Shown one piece after another: positions 7,261-12,645 of a DNA stretch of 12,645 nucleotides. Under the pieces are notes generated by a model. The model made no database searches, was not told where the DNA came from, and was given only the letters and a program-made list of their open reading frames with translations. Every line of letters begins with the position of its first letter. Position 1 is the stretch's first letter. The translations under genes were made by a program, and so were the position numbers. Source of the stretch: Bacillota bacterium (GTDB taxonomy: Bacteria; Bacillota_A; Clostridia; DSM-8532); contig JAFADM010000050.1 in the NCBI GenBank assembly GCA_023424865.1, positions 1 to 12,645 on the forward strand, read 5' to 3'.

Positions 7261-7365
7261 AGTTCTTCACCTCCTCTATATCATATGCTTGTACCTGATT
7301 TCTGCTCATGTTATGCTGTACATGGAGCCATAAGGTGTGGAAACTTTTTCCTAACCTATGAATCC

Positions 7366-7397
7366 GTAGTGTATATTGTACTGTGGTGTATACTGTA
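7366..7397. repeat. 15-bp direct repeat in the divergent MACPF-GON/NYN intergenic region
   Basis: GTAGTGTATATTGTA (7366-7380) and GTGGTGTATACTGTA (7383-7397) match at 13 of 15 positions with a 17-base period. They lie in the 278-base gap between two divergent genes, roughly 105 bases from one start and 140 from the other. Each copy holds a -10-like TATATT/TATACT. They could be paired operator half-sites. Nearer the NYN gene, a 9-bp stem with two wobble pairs (7454-7462 with 7472-7480) could form in its leader. I found no convincing complete promoter for either gene. Confidence 0.55.
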
Positions 7398-7538
7398 TCT
7401 ATCAGGAGGCAGCATACGAAAGCCGATATCACTTAATAGGCATAATAAAGGTGTTTCGTTGCAGGTTGAACGCAGTGAAAGCATCAGGCTGTGACAAACA
7501 GCAAATGAAAGGGCGGAAAGCCGGAAAGGACAGGTAAG

Positions 7539-8315
7539 ATGAAATCAAGTAGCGAACTCAGACTGGCTGTATTGATTGACGCAGAAAATGTTCCCTATAG
7601 TAATATTCGTGGGGTTCTGGAGGAACTTGCAAAGTATGGAATTCCGACAATAAAGCGTATCTACGGCGACTGGACGAAGCCTGCCATGTCAGGCTGGAAA
7701 AAAGAGCTTCTTGAGAACGCCATTACTCCCATCCAGCAGTATAGCTACACCTCAGGCAAGAATTCATCCGACTCGGCAATGATTATTGATGCAATGGATA
7801 TACTCTATTCGGAAAAAGTAGAAGGCTTTTGCATAATATCCAGCGACAGTGATTTTACACGGCTTGTTGTACGGCTAAGAGAAGCGGGTATGAAGGTTTT
7901 CGGCATCGGCGAGCGAAAAACACCCAATCCTTTTATCGTAGCCTGTGATAAATTCACCTACCTGGAAATTATCCAGGCAGCCTCCGACGGCCCTGAAATT
8001 GAACCCTTGGAAAATCAGGATGTTCAAAAGGGAGATATATCTGTTAAGACTCTTAATAACGCTATTGCTAAGATAAACGAGGAACAGATTAATTTAATCG
8101 CATCCTCAGTATCTGCCGTAGCCGATGAAAATGGATGGGCATTTTTGGCCGATGTGGGAAATATGATACTTAAAAAGCAGCCGGATTTTGATGCCAGAAA
8201 TTTTGGTTTCGCAAAGCTTACTCCTCTTATCAAGCATTTGAAGCGCTTTGAAATCGACGAGAGAGATTCCGGAAATAACCGGATTAAGCATATCTATGTC
8301 AGAAATAAAAAGTGA
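7539..8315 (+). CDS. NYN-domain putative ribonuclease with C-terminal LOTUS (OST-HTH) domain
   Basis: This 258-residue protein has an N-terminal NYN/LabA-like (PIN-fold) domain. The acidic metal-site residues appear in order: AVLIDAENV (10-18; D14, N17), KNSSDSAMIIDAMDIL (74-89; D78, D84), ISSDSDFTRL (100-109; D103, D105) and VFGIGE further on. Residues about 183-258 look like a LOTUS/OST-HTH module (INLIASSVSAVADENGWAFL, then LTPLIKHLKRFEI), an RNA-binding fold. Family knowledge: bacterial NYN-LOTUS proteins are predicted metal-dependent RNases acting on structured or damaged RNA, but few have been characterised. The start follows a purine-rich AGGACAGGTAAG. It faces the MACPF-GON gene divergently. 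Its stop overlaps or nearly abuts the next gene, suggesting co-transcription with the hydrolase. Domain order firm, substrate unknown. Confidence 0.88.
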   Translation: MKSSSELRLAVLIDAENVPYSNIRGVLEELAKYGIPTIKRIYGDWTKPAMSGWKKELLENAITPIQQYSYTSGKNSSDSAMIIDAMDILYSEKVEGFCIISSDSDFTRLVVRLREAGMKVFGIGERKTPNPFIVACDKFTYLEIIQAASDGPEIEPLENQDVQKGDISVKTLNNAIAKINEEQINLIASSVSAVADENGWAFLADVGNMILKKQPDFDARNFGFAKLTPLIKHLKRFEIDERDSGNNRIKHIYVRNKK

Positions 8316-8326
8316 GAGTGGTTTTT

Positions 8327-9274
8327 ATGCATTGGGTGTATATTCCGCTTTTCGCGGCTGTTTTAGCCGGTGCTGCCGGACTGGCTGTAGGAAACCGCCT
8401 TTATGGCATGGCCGTGGCGGTTGGGAAAAAAGACTTTTTGTCCACTGGAGAGAGTGATTCTCCTCAAAAGGAGAAGGATTTCTGGGAAGAAGGCCGAAAG
8501 TGGCTGGAGTCCGTTGACAAAGAACCTCTGGAAATAGTCAGCACGGATGGGCTTCACTTAAGAGGACTGTTCCTGCCGCCCCCATTAAAAGATGGGAGAT
8601 ATGCGGTTCTTATTCATGGCTATGGCACCCGGGGCATGGAAATGGGCCCTTTTGCCCGTTTTTATTATGAGGAACTGAAAATGGGGATTCTTATACCCGA
8701 CAATCGTGGCCATGGCCTCAGTGAGGGCCATTATATCGGTTTCGGATGGCATGACAGGGAGGATGTCATTAATTGGCTGAACTACCTTGTTAAGCGTGAG
8801 GGGGAGCCTGAGTCCATTATTCTCCATGGTATTTCCATGGGCGGCGCCACAGTGCTTATGACAAGCGGTGAAGCTCTTCCTGCAAGTGTGAAGGCTGTTG
8901 TTTCCGACTGTGCCTACACCTCGGCGATGGAGGTGCTTACCCATCAGCTGAAAACCCTCTTTAAACTTCCTGCCTTTCCGTTTATTCCACTGGCGAACTT
9001 TGTGACGCGTCTTAGAGCCGGCTACTCCTTAAAGCAGGCTTCCGCTTTGGAGCAGGTTAAAAAAACAAGGCTGCCCATTCTTTTTATCCACGGTGACGCC
9101 GATGATTTTGTACCCTTTTCCATGATGAGGCCGCTTTATGATGCGGCTGGAGGTCCTAAGGGACAACTGGTGGTTGCAGGTGCCGGGCATGCCCAGGCCA
9201 TGCAGATTAACGGTGAGGCCTTTAAGGAAGGTATAAGGAAGTTTCTGGAGGAAAATGGAATAGTGAAGACCTGA
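8327..9274 (+). CDS. Membrane-anchored alpha/beta hydrolase
   Basis: The protein has 315 residues from the ATG at 8327. A GTG at 8312 overlapping the upstream stop (GTGA) would add five residues but has no better ribosome site. An N-terminal hydrophobic helix (about 4-32) suggests a membrane anchor or uncleaved signal. The alpha/beta-hydrolase core follows: oxyanion-loop HGYG (97-100), DNRGHGLSEG (125-134), nucleophile elbow GISMGG with S170, DxxVP acid at D259 and the histidine H288 in AGAGHAQA. This is the YqkD-like/serine aminopeptidase S33-type arrangement. The catalytic triad is complete, so it should be an active esterase, lipase-like enzyme or peptidase. The substrate cannot be read from sequence. 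It lies 35 bases before dapL and behind the NYN gene, with no clear functional link to either. Confidence 0.9.
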   Translation: MHWVYIPLFAAVLAGAAGLAVGNRLYGMAVAVGKKDFLSTGESDSPQKEKDFWEEGRKWLESVDKEPLEIVSTDGLHLRGLFLPPPLKDGRYAVLIHGYGTRGMEMGPFARFYYEELKMGILIPDNRGHGLSEGHYIGFGWHDREDVINWLNYLVKREGEPESIILHGISMGGATVLMTSGEALPASVKAVVSDCAYTSAMEVLTHQLKTLFKLPAFPFIPLANFVTRLRAGYSLKQASALEQVKKTRLPILFIHGDADDFVPFSMMRPLYDAAGGPKGQLVVAGAGHAQAMQINGEAFKEGIRKFLEENGIVKT

Positions 9275-9309
9275 TTCTTATAAATTTTTTATCCCTTAAG
9301 GAGCAAGAG

Positions 9310-10533
9310 ATGAGTTTATTCGCTGAAAGAATTGGTGGAGAGCGTTTTGGTAAGGATACGGCCATTTATAAATTTGAGAAAATAAAACGGGCCAAGCGGG
9401 AAGCAGTCATTAATAATCCCGGTATAAAGCTCATTGATATGGGGGTCGGAGAGCCGGATTCGGCAGCGGACCCGAAAATCGTGGAAGTATTGGCAAGAGA
9501 GGCCGCACTTAAAGAAAACCGCTTCTATTCCGATAACGGCATCGCTGATTTCCAGCAGGCTGCGGCAGCTTATTTAAAAACGGTTTATAGTGTTGAAATC
9601 CATAATCCCCTGGAGCAAATTGTCCACGGAATCGGTTCCAAGCCGGTGCTGGCCATTTTGCCCCTGTGCTTCGTCAATCCGGGGGAATATACGCTTATGA
9701 CCGTTCCCGGCTATCCAATATTAGGCACCTATACGGCCTATGTGGGAGGACAGGTTTATCCGCTGCCGCTTTTGGAGGAAAACGACTATTTCCCTGATCT
9801 TGAGGCAATACCGGAGGCTGTGCTAATAAAGGCCAAGCTTTTGTACCTCAATTATCCCAACAATCCTACAGGAAAGGCTGCCACTGCGGATTTTTTCAAA
9901 AAGGTTGTGGCTTTTGCAAAGAAAAACAATGTGCTGGTAATTCATGATGCCTCCTATGCGGCACTAAATTATGACGGCAAGCCTCCCTTGAGCTTTTTGT
10001 CCCTGCCTGGCGCCATGGATGTGGGTCTTGAGATTTTTTCTCTTTCAAAGGCCTTTAATATGACGGGCTGGCGTCTATCCTTCGTAGCCGGCCGGGCTGA
10101 TTATGTCAAGGCTTACGCAACGGTAAAGGACAATACGGATTCCGGGCAATTCCGGGCAATACAAAAGGCGGGAATTTATGCCCTGGAGCATCCGGAAATT
10201 ACCCATGCCACCCGCGATAAGTACCTGCGGAGGCTGGAGCTTTTGAACAACGCTCTCACTCAGGTGGGCTTTAAGGTACGAACGCCTGAGGGGAGCTTTT
10301 ACACCTATGTGCCGGCACCCATAGGAACCCGTGACGGGCAGGTGTTTAAAAATGCAGGTGATGCCGCGGACTTTCTTATTCGCAAATGCCTGGTTTCCAC
10401 GGTTCCCTGGGATGATGCCGGAGCTTACCTTCGTCTTTCCGTTACCTTTGAGGCTCAAACACCGGAGGAGGAAAAGCAGGTTGTCGAGGAGGTCGGAAAG
10501 CGCTTTATGCAAGCCGGCCTTGTTTTCAGCTGA
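9310..10533 (+). CDS. dapL: LL-diaminopimelate aminotransferase
   Basis: This 407-residue fold-type I PLP enzyme converts tetrahydrodipicolinate directly to LL-diaminopimelate using glutamate. It is the short route to lysine and peptidoglycan precursors in some Clostridia, chlamydiae and plants. Family features: LIDMGVGEPD (41-50), HGIGSKPVLAILP (106-118), NYPNNPTGKA (181-190), HDASYAALNYDG (212-223), SLSKAFNMTGWR (244-255) with K247 as the PLP Schiff-base lysine, and KDNTDSGQF after it. Length matches the family. AAGGAG is seven bases before the ATG. Other class I aminotransferases (such as alanine or aspartate types) are less likely because the TDSGQF and GVGEPD wording is DapL-like. No other dap gene is in the window, so the pathway is scattered. 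Confidence 0.92.
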   Translation: MSLFAERIGGERFGKDTAIYKFEKIKRAKREAVINNPGIKLIDMGVGEPDSAADPKIVEVLAREAALKENRFYSDNGIADFQQAAAAYLKTVYSVEIHNPLEQIVHGIGSKPVLAILPLCFVNPGEYTLMTVPGYPILGTYTAYVGGQVYPLPLLEENDYFPDLEAIPEAVLIKAKLLYLNYPNNPTGKAATADFFKKVVAFAKKNNVLVIHDASYAALNYDGKPPLSFLSLPGAMDVGLEIFSLSKAFNMTGWRLSFVAGRADYVKAYATVKDNTDSGQFRAIQKAGIYALEHPEITHATRDKYLRRLELLNNALTQVGFKVRTPEGSFYTYVPAPIGTRDGQVFKNAGDAADFLIRKCLVSTVPWDDAGAYLRLSVTFEAQTPEEEKQVVEEVGKRFMQAGLVFS

Positions 10534-10565
10534 GGACAGAACGACTTTAAGCCTCAACAGGGGCT

Positions 10566-10593
10566 GATGCAGCGTGTAAGTAAGCTTTGCATC
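10566..10593 (+). other. Weak hairpin in the dapL-HAD spacer
   Basis: GATGC plus AGC (10566-10573) can pair with GCT and GCATC (10584-10593), leaving a two-base bulge. It lies in the 121-base gap after dapL. No T-run follows, so it is not a standard intrinsic terminator. It could be an mRNA processing or stability element, or chance. Confidence 0.25.
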
Positions 10594-10654
10594 CGGTGCT
10601 TCGATACTATGGACGAAAAATGAATGAGGAAATCGACAAGAAGGAGCAAATGAA

Positions 10655-11281
10655 ATGATAAAAGCCGTACTTTTTGATTTTGACGGAACCCTGGTAAACT
10701 CCAAGCATATCGCTATTGAAGCTGTGAATTCCATGAGTGAGAAGCACCGCTTTAAAAAAATTATTCCCGAAGACATTAAGCCCTTGATGACAATGTCCGT
10801 CAAGGAACGCTGCAAAGCCATGGGCGTACCCATGTACAAGCTTCCTATCTTTGTTACCGAGTTTTACGGCATCTATAAAAGAGGGCTTCATACCCTCACC
10901 TTTTTTCCGGGTATGAAGGAGGTTTTAGCCCGCCTCAATGAAGAAGGCTACCATGTGGGAATTATTTCCTCCAACTCGGAAAAAAACATACGTGAATTTT
11001 TGTCTGATAAGGGACTGGATTTTATTACAGAGGTCTTCTGTTCCCGTGATCTTTTAGGCAAGGATAAAATTATCGACCGTTACTTAAGTGATTTCGGCTT
11101 TTCAAGGGAACAGGTTCTTTATGTGGGGGATGAGAGCCGGGATGTTGCGGCAAGCCATCGGAGCGGTGTCAAGGTTGTATGGGTGAATTGGGGCTATGAT
11201 GATTTTGAAGCCGTAAGAGCCCTTGAACCGGATTTTAAAGCTTCTGTACCCGAGGATATTTTAAAGGCAGCTCAGGCATAG
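10655..11281 (+). CDS. HAD-superfamily phosphatase (phosphoglycolate phosphatase-like)
   Basis: The protein has 208 residues with a cytoplasmic HAD fold. Motif I is FDFDGTLVNS (7-16), with nucleophile D8 and acid/base D10. Motif II lies in GIISSNSEK (102-110), motif III lysine in GKDKII (135-140), and motif IV is VGDESRD (157-163) with D159 and D163 for magnesium. Helical cap residues lie between about 15 and 85. This set predicts an active phosphomonoesterase of the Gph/PGP-like group. The closest guess is phosphoglycolate or a similar small phosphoester, but substrate specificity in this group is poorly read from sequence. AAGGAG precedes the ATG. The flavodoxin-fold gene follows after 21 bases, so the two are likely co-transcribed. 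Confidence 0.9.
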   Translation: MIKAVLFDFDGTLVNSKHIAIEAVNSMSEKHRFKKIIPEDIKPLMTMSVKERCKAMGVPMYKLPIFVTEFYGIYKRGLHTLTFFPGMKEVLARLNEEGYHVGIISSNSEKNIREFLSDKGLDFITEVFCSRDLLGKDKIIDRYLSDFGFSREQVLYVGDESRDVAASHRSGVKVVWVNWGYDDFEAVRALEPDFKASVPEDILKAAQA

Positions 11282-11302
11282 GAACGAAAGGAAGCAGGAA
11301 AA

Positions 11303-11869
11303 TTGAGGGAACAATGGATTGGTGTTGTGGCAAGCCCCAATAAAGTGGGGAATTCTGCCCTTTTGACCTCTTATGTGGCTGCTTTTTTAGAAAGCAGGGG
11401 AGCTTGGGTGAAAATTTATTATCTGGGAACCGCCGTTCAAAGCTGTACCGGTTGTGAAGCCTGCTTTAAAACCGGATCCTGCGTCTACAAGGATGAAGTG
11501 TCGGCAATACATAACGAGATTAAAACGGCGGACGGGCTCATTCTTGCGTCACCCTCCTACAATTACAATATGACGGCGCCCATGAAGGCTTTTCTGGATC
11601 GCACGTTTTGCTTTGGCGATTACTCTCAGGGAAAATGGCAAAACCGGCTGGATGCCGGCAAAAAGGCCGTTCTCATTGGTGTTTGCCGGGGACGTGAGCC
11701 GGAATGTATGGGCTATACCACCCTTGGAATGCAAAAGACCGTGGAGGAGCTGGATTTCAATCTTGTTGAGGTCATAAACTATTTGGGATCCAAGGCTTTG
11801 CCTGTTGTACAGAACAGAACTATTCAGCAGGAAATTGTGGAAAGGCTTACTGCAAAGGGCCTGGATTAA
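11303..11869 (+). CDS. Flavodoxin-fold NAD(P)H-dependent FMN reductase / iron-sulfur flavoprotein-like
   Basis: The protein has 188 residues. It opens with a flavodoxin-type phosphate loop (VVASPNKVGNSALL, 8-21) and carries the FMN-site and oligomerisation motif SPSYNYNMTAPMKAFLDR (83-100), typical of the NADPH-dependent FMN reductase family. Between them is a cysteine cluster CTGCEACFKTGSC (C48, C51, C54, C60), like the compact [4Fe-4S] motif of iron-sulfur flavoproteins in anaerobes, so it may carry a cluster as well as FMN. The start is TTG: no in-frame ATG is near, and AAAGGA and AGGAA lie just upstream. It is expected to be a soluble electron-transfer or quinone/nitro-reductase-like enzyme. 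The partner is unknown. It follows the HAD gene closely. Confidence 0.87.
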   Translation: MREQWIGVVASPNKVGNSALLTSYVAAFLESRGAWVKIYYLGTAVQSCTGCEACFKTGSCVYKDEVSAIHNEIKTADGLILASPSYNYNMTAPMKAFLDRTFCFGDYSQGKWQNRLDAGKKAVLIGVCRGREPECMGYTTLGMQKTVEELDFNLVEVINYLGSKALPVVQNRTIQQEIVERLTAKGLD

Positions 11870-11917
11870 TCGGGTAAATCTGATATGGAATTATGAAAGA
11901 AAACATGGGGGCATACC

Positions 11918-12412
11918 GTGAAGCGTATCATAACCAACTATACCTATTTCCGCCTTTTCTTGTTCCTGTCGGTTGTTTATGTTGTCATTTTTATGCTGTT
12001 CACTCTCTTTATTACCAATCAAATTTCCAGCTACTCCTTTCGGGAGATGAATTCCTTTTTGCAGGACAAGCTGTCCCATACCGCTGAAAACACGGATTTT
12101 GTATTCTTTAATCTTAAAAATTACGGGCTTCGCATGTATGAGGACCGGGATATTGGAGGCTGGCTTTTTGCCGATAAAAAGGATCCTCTGCTTGAAGCCT
12201 ATGCGTCCAACACGGCAGCCCGCTACATAAGGGATTTTAGGGGACCGACCCATAGCGGCGGTCCCTTCCGCTATCCCCTCAAAACCGGTCATTTTTCGGA
12301 GTTTTTTAAAGTGGAATCCTTAATGGGTGAAAGATGGACCCACAAAGAGAGCCGGGAAGGCATAATGCCTGTACCGGCTTTCTTTGGCAGAAATTTGCGT
12401 AACCAAATCTGA
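11918..12412 (+). pseudogene. Truncated membrane-sensor N-terminus of an AraC-type (YesN-like) regulator
   Basis: The reading frame has 164 codons from a GTG at 11918 (GGGGG upstream; the nearby ATG at 11904 is in another frame). Residues 1-10 are basic, 11-32 form a membrane helix, and residues about 33-104, including FLQDKLSHTAENTDFVFFNL (47-66) and WLFADKKDPLLEAYA (82-96), read like the extracellular sensor start of the large single-pass AraC-family regulators common in Paenibacillus and Clostridia. Those proteins are usually about 700 residues with a C-terminal double helix-turn-helix. Here the family-like text stops near residue 105 (about 12230). The remaining 60 residues resemble nothing I know and coincide with a block of inverted repeats. 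I read it as a gene broken by an insertion, or a decayed fragment. A genuine small membrane protein is the alternative. Confidence 0.55.
12235..12284 (+). other. Nested/alternative inverted repeats at the AraC breakpoint
   Basis: Three complementary pairs overlap. TTTTAGGGG (12235-12243) pairs with CCCCT-c-AAAA (12275-12284). ATAGCGG (12252-12258) pairs with CCGCTAT (12268-12274), stacking directly on the first. GGGACCG (12241-12247) pairs with CGGTCCC (12259-12265) and excludes or knots with the other two. The block begins exactly where the AraC-type coding similarity ends, so it may be the terminal structure of an inserted element. Confidence 0.55.
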
Positions 12413-12440
12413 CTAAAAGGGAGGGGGGATACCCCGAGCG

Positions 12441-12520
12441 TTTGATTATACGTAACCATAACCATTAAAAGTTCAGCAAAATAGCAATAGACAGAAGCGA
12501 TATGGGGGTGTATAATCAAA
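12441..12520. repeat. 11-bp perfect inverted repeat, 58-base spacing
   Basis: TTTGATTATAC (12441-12451) and GTATAATCAAA (12510-12520) are perfect reverse complements. Just before the left arm is GGGGATACCCC (12425-12435), a small hairpin, and the right arm runs into an A-tract. No coding frame is convincing across 12413-12645. The repeat could be a long stem in a structured RNA, or protein-binding ends of a mobile element. Confidence 0.6.
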
Positions 12521-12547
12521 AAAAATTGAATAAAAAACAGAGCAGGT

Positions 12548-12618
12548 ATTGTGCGTCAAGTGCCGGGGAATGGGAGTAGAGTCTCCGGACGAAAAGCTGA
12601 AAGGGCTTGCGGTACAAT
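12548..12618 (+). other. Candidate structured RNA (closed multi-stem fold)
   Basis: ATTGTGC (12548-12554) pairs with GTACAAT (12612-12618). After a 2x2 internal loop, CAAG (12557-12560) pairs with CTTG (12606-12609). Inside, CCGGGGA (12563-12569) pairs with TCTCCGG (12582-12588), and a purine-rich ACGAAAAGCTGAAAGGG segment fills the rest. A 71-base closed fold of this kind suggests a riboswitch, a guide RNA or an intron domain. I do not recognise a named family. It starts near a GTGCG pentamer, as group II introns do, but I see no other intron signature. Confidence 0.4.
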
Positions 12619-12645
12619 GTTACATCCGCTGTTTGAAATAATTGG

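Noticed and set aside
10139..10160. Tandem copy of ATTCCGGGCA inside dapL, suggesting a small duplication
   Set aside because: The encoded text (D-S-G-Q-F-x-A-I-Q) matches the normal DapL family segment in length and frame, so nothing was inserted. The repeat is coincidental codon choice.
10075..10839. 254-codon open frame on the minus strand across dapL and the HAD gene
   Set aside because: It lies antisense to two well-supported genes, has no recognisable domain, and is best explained as a shadow of their codon use.
12289..12519. 76-codon minus-strand frame in the region after the AraC fragment
   Set aside because: No ribosome binding site or family resemblance. It overlaps inverted repeats, and the residue content looks random.
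12551..12645. Group II intron 5' end starting at GTGCG (12551)
   Set aside because: Only the pentamer fits. The following bases do not show the domain I pattern I know, and no reverse-transcriptase frame is visible in the window.

Overview
The window looks like chromosomal DNA from a low-to-mid GC anaerobic Firmicute, probably a Clostridia member. The evidence is a superoxide reductase next to ferritin, an LL-diaminopimelate aminotransferase, an AmmeMemoRadiSam-type protein, an iron-sulfur-flavoprotein-like reductase, AGGAGG-type ribosome binding sites and occasional GTG/TTG starts. I cannot name a genus. No rRNA, tRNA or CRISPR array was seen.

Layout. (1) 1-917: a TerC-family membrane protein whose Shine-Dalgarno sits in the loop of a perfect hairpin. 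(2) 918-1057: a 10-bp-period tandem repeat between convergent genes. (3) 1058-2353, minus strand: an AMMECR1-domain protein fused to a degenerate LigB-like domain. (4) 2354-2545: a divergent intergenic region with a candidate promoter and an inverted repeat. (5) 2546-3482: a two-gene oxidative-stress/iron operon (superoxide reductase, ferritin). (6) 3483-3672: a 58-bp palindrome followed by a 21-codon reading frame resembling the start of an IS3-type OrfA. (7) 3673-5211, minus: a chemoreceptor with its Cache-like domain at the C-terminus. (8) 5497-7260, minus: a large protein that I read as an N-terminal MACPF-like (perforin/cytolysin) region joined to a C-terminal GON domain, with its own intrinsic terminator. 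(9) 7539-11869, plus: NYN-LOTUS protein, alpha/beta hydrolase, dapL, HAD phosphatase and flavodoxin-fold reductase, closely spaced. (10) 11918-12645: the membrane-sensor start of an AraC-type regulator. Its family-like sequence stops at about 12235, exactly where a run of inverted repeats and RNA-like folds begins and continues to the window edge.

How the parts relate. Superoxide reductase and ferritin form a clear functional unit: one detoxifies superoxide and the other stores iron. The genes from 7539 to 11869 look like a loosely assembled housekeeping run rather than one pathway. The two most unusual items are the MACPF-GON protein, which faces the NYN-LOTUS gene across an intergenic region carrying a 15-bp direct repeat, and the structured, apparently non-coding DNA that breaks the AraC-type gene. 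The latter could be the left end of a mobile element whose body lies outside the window.
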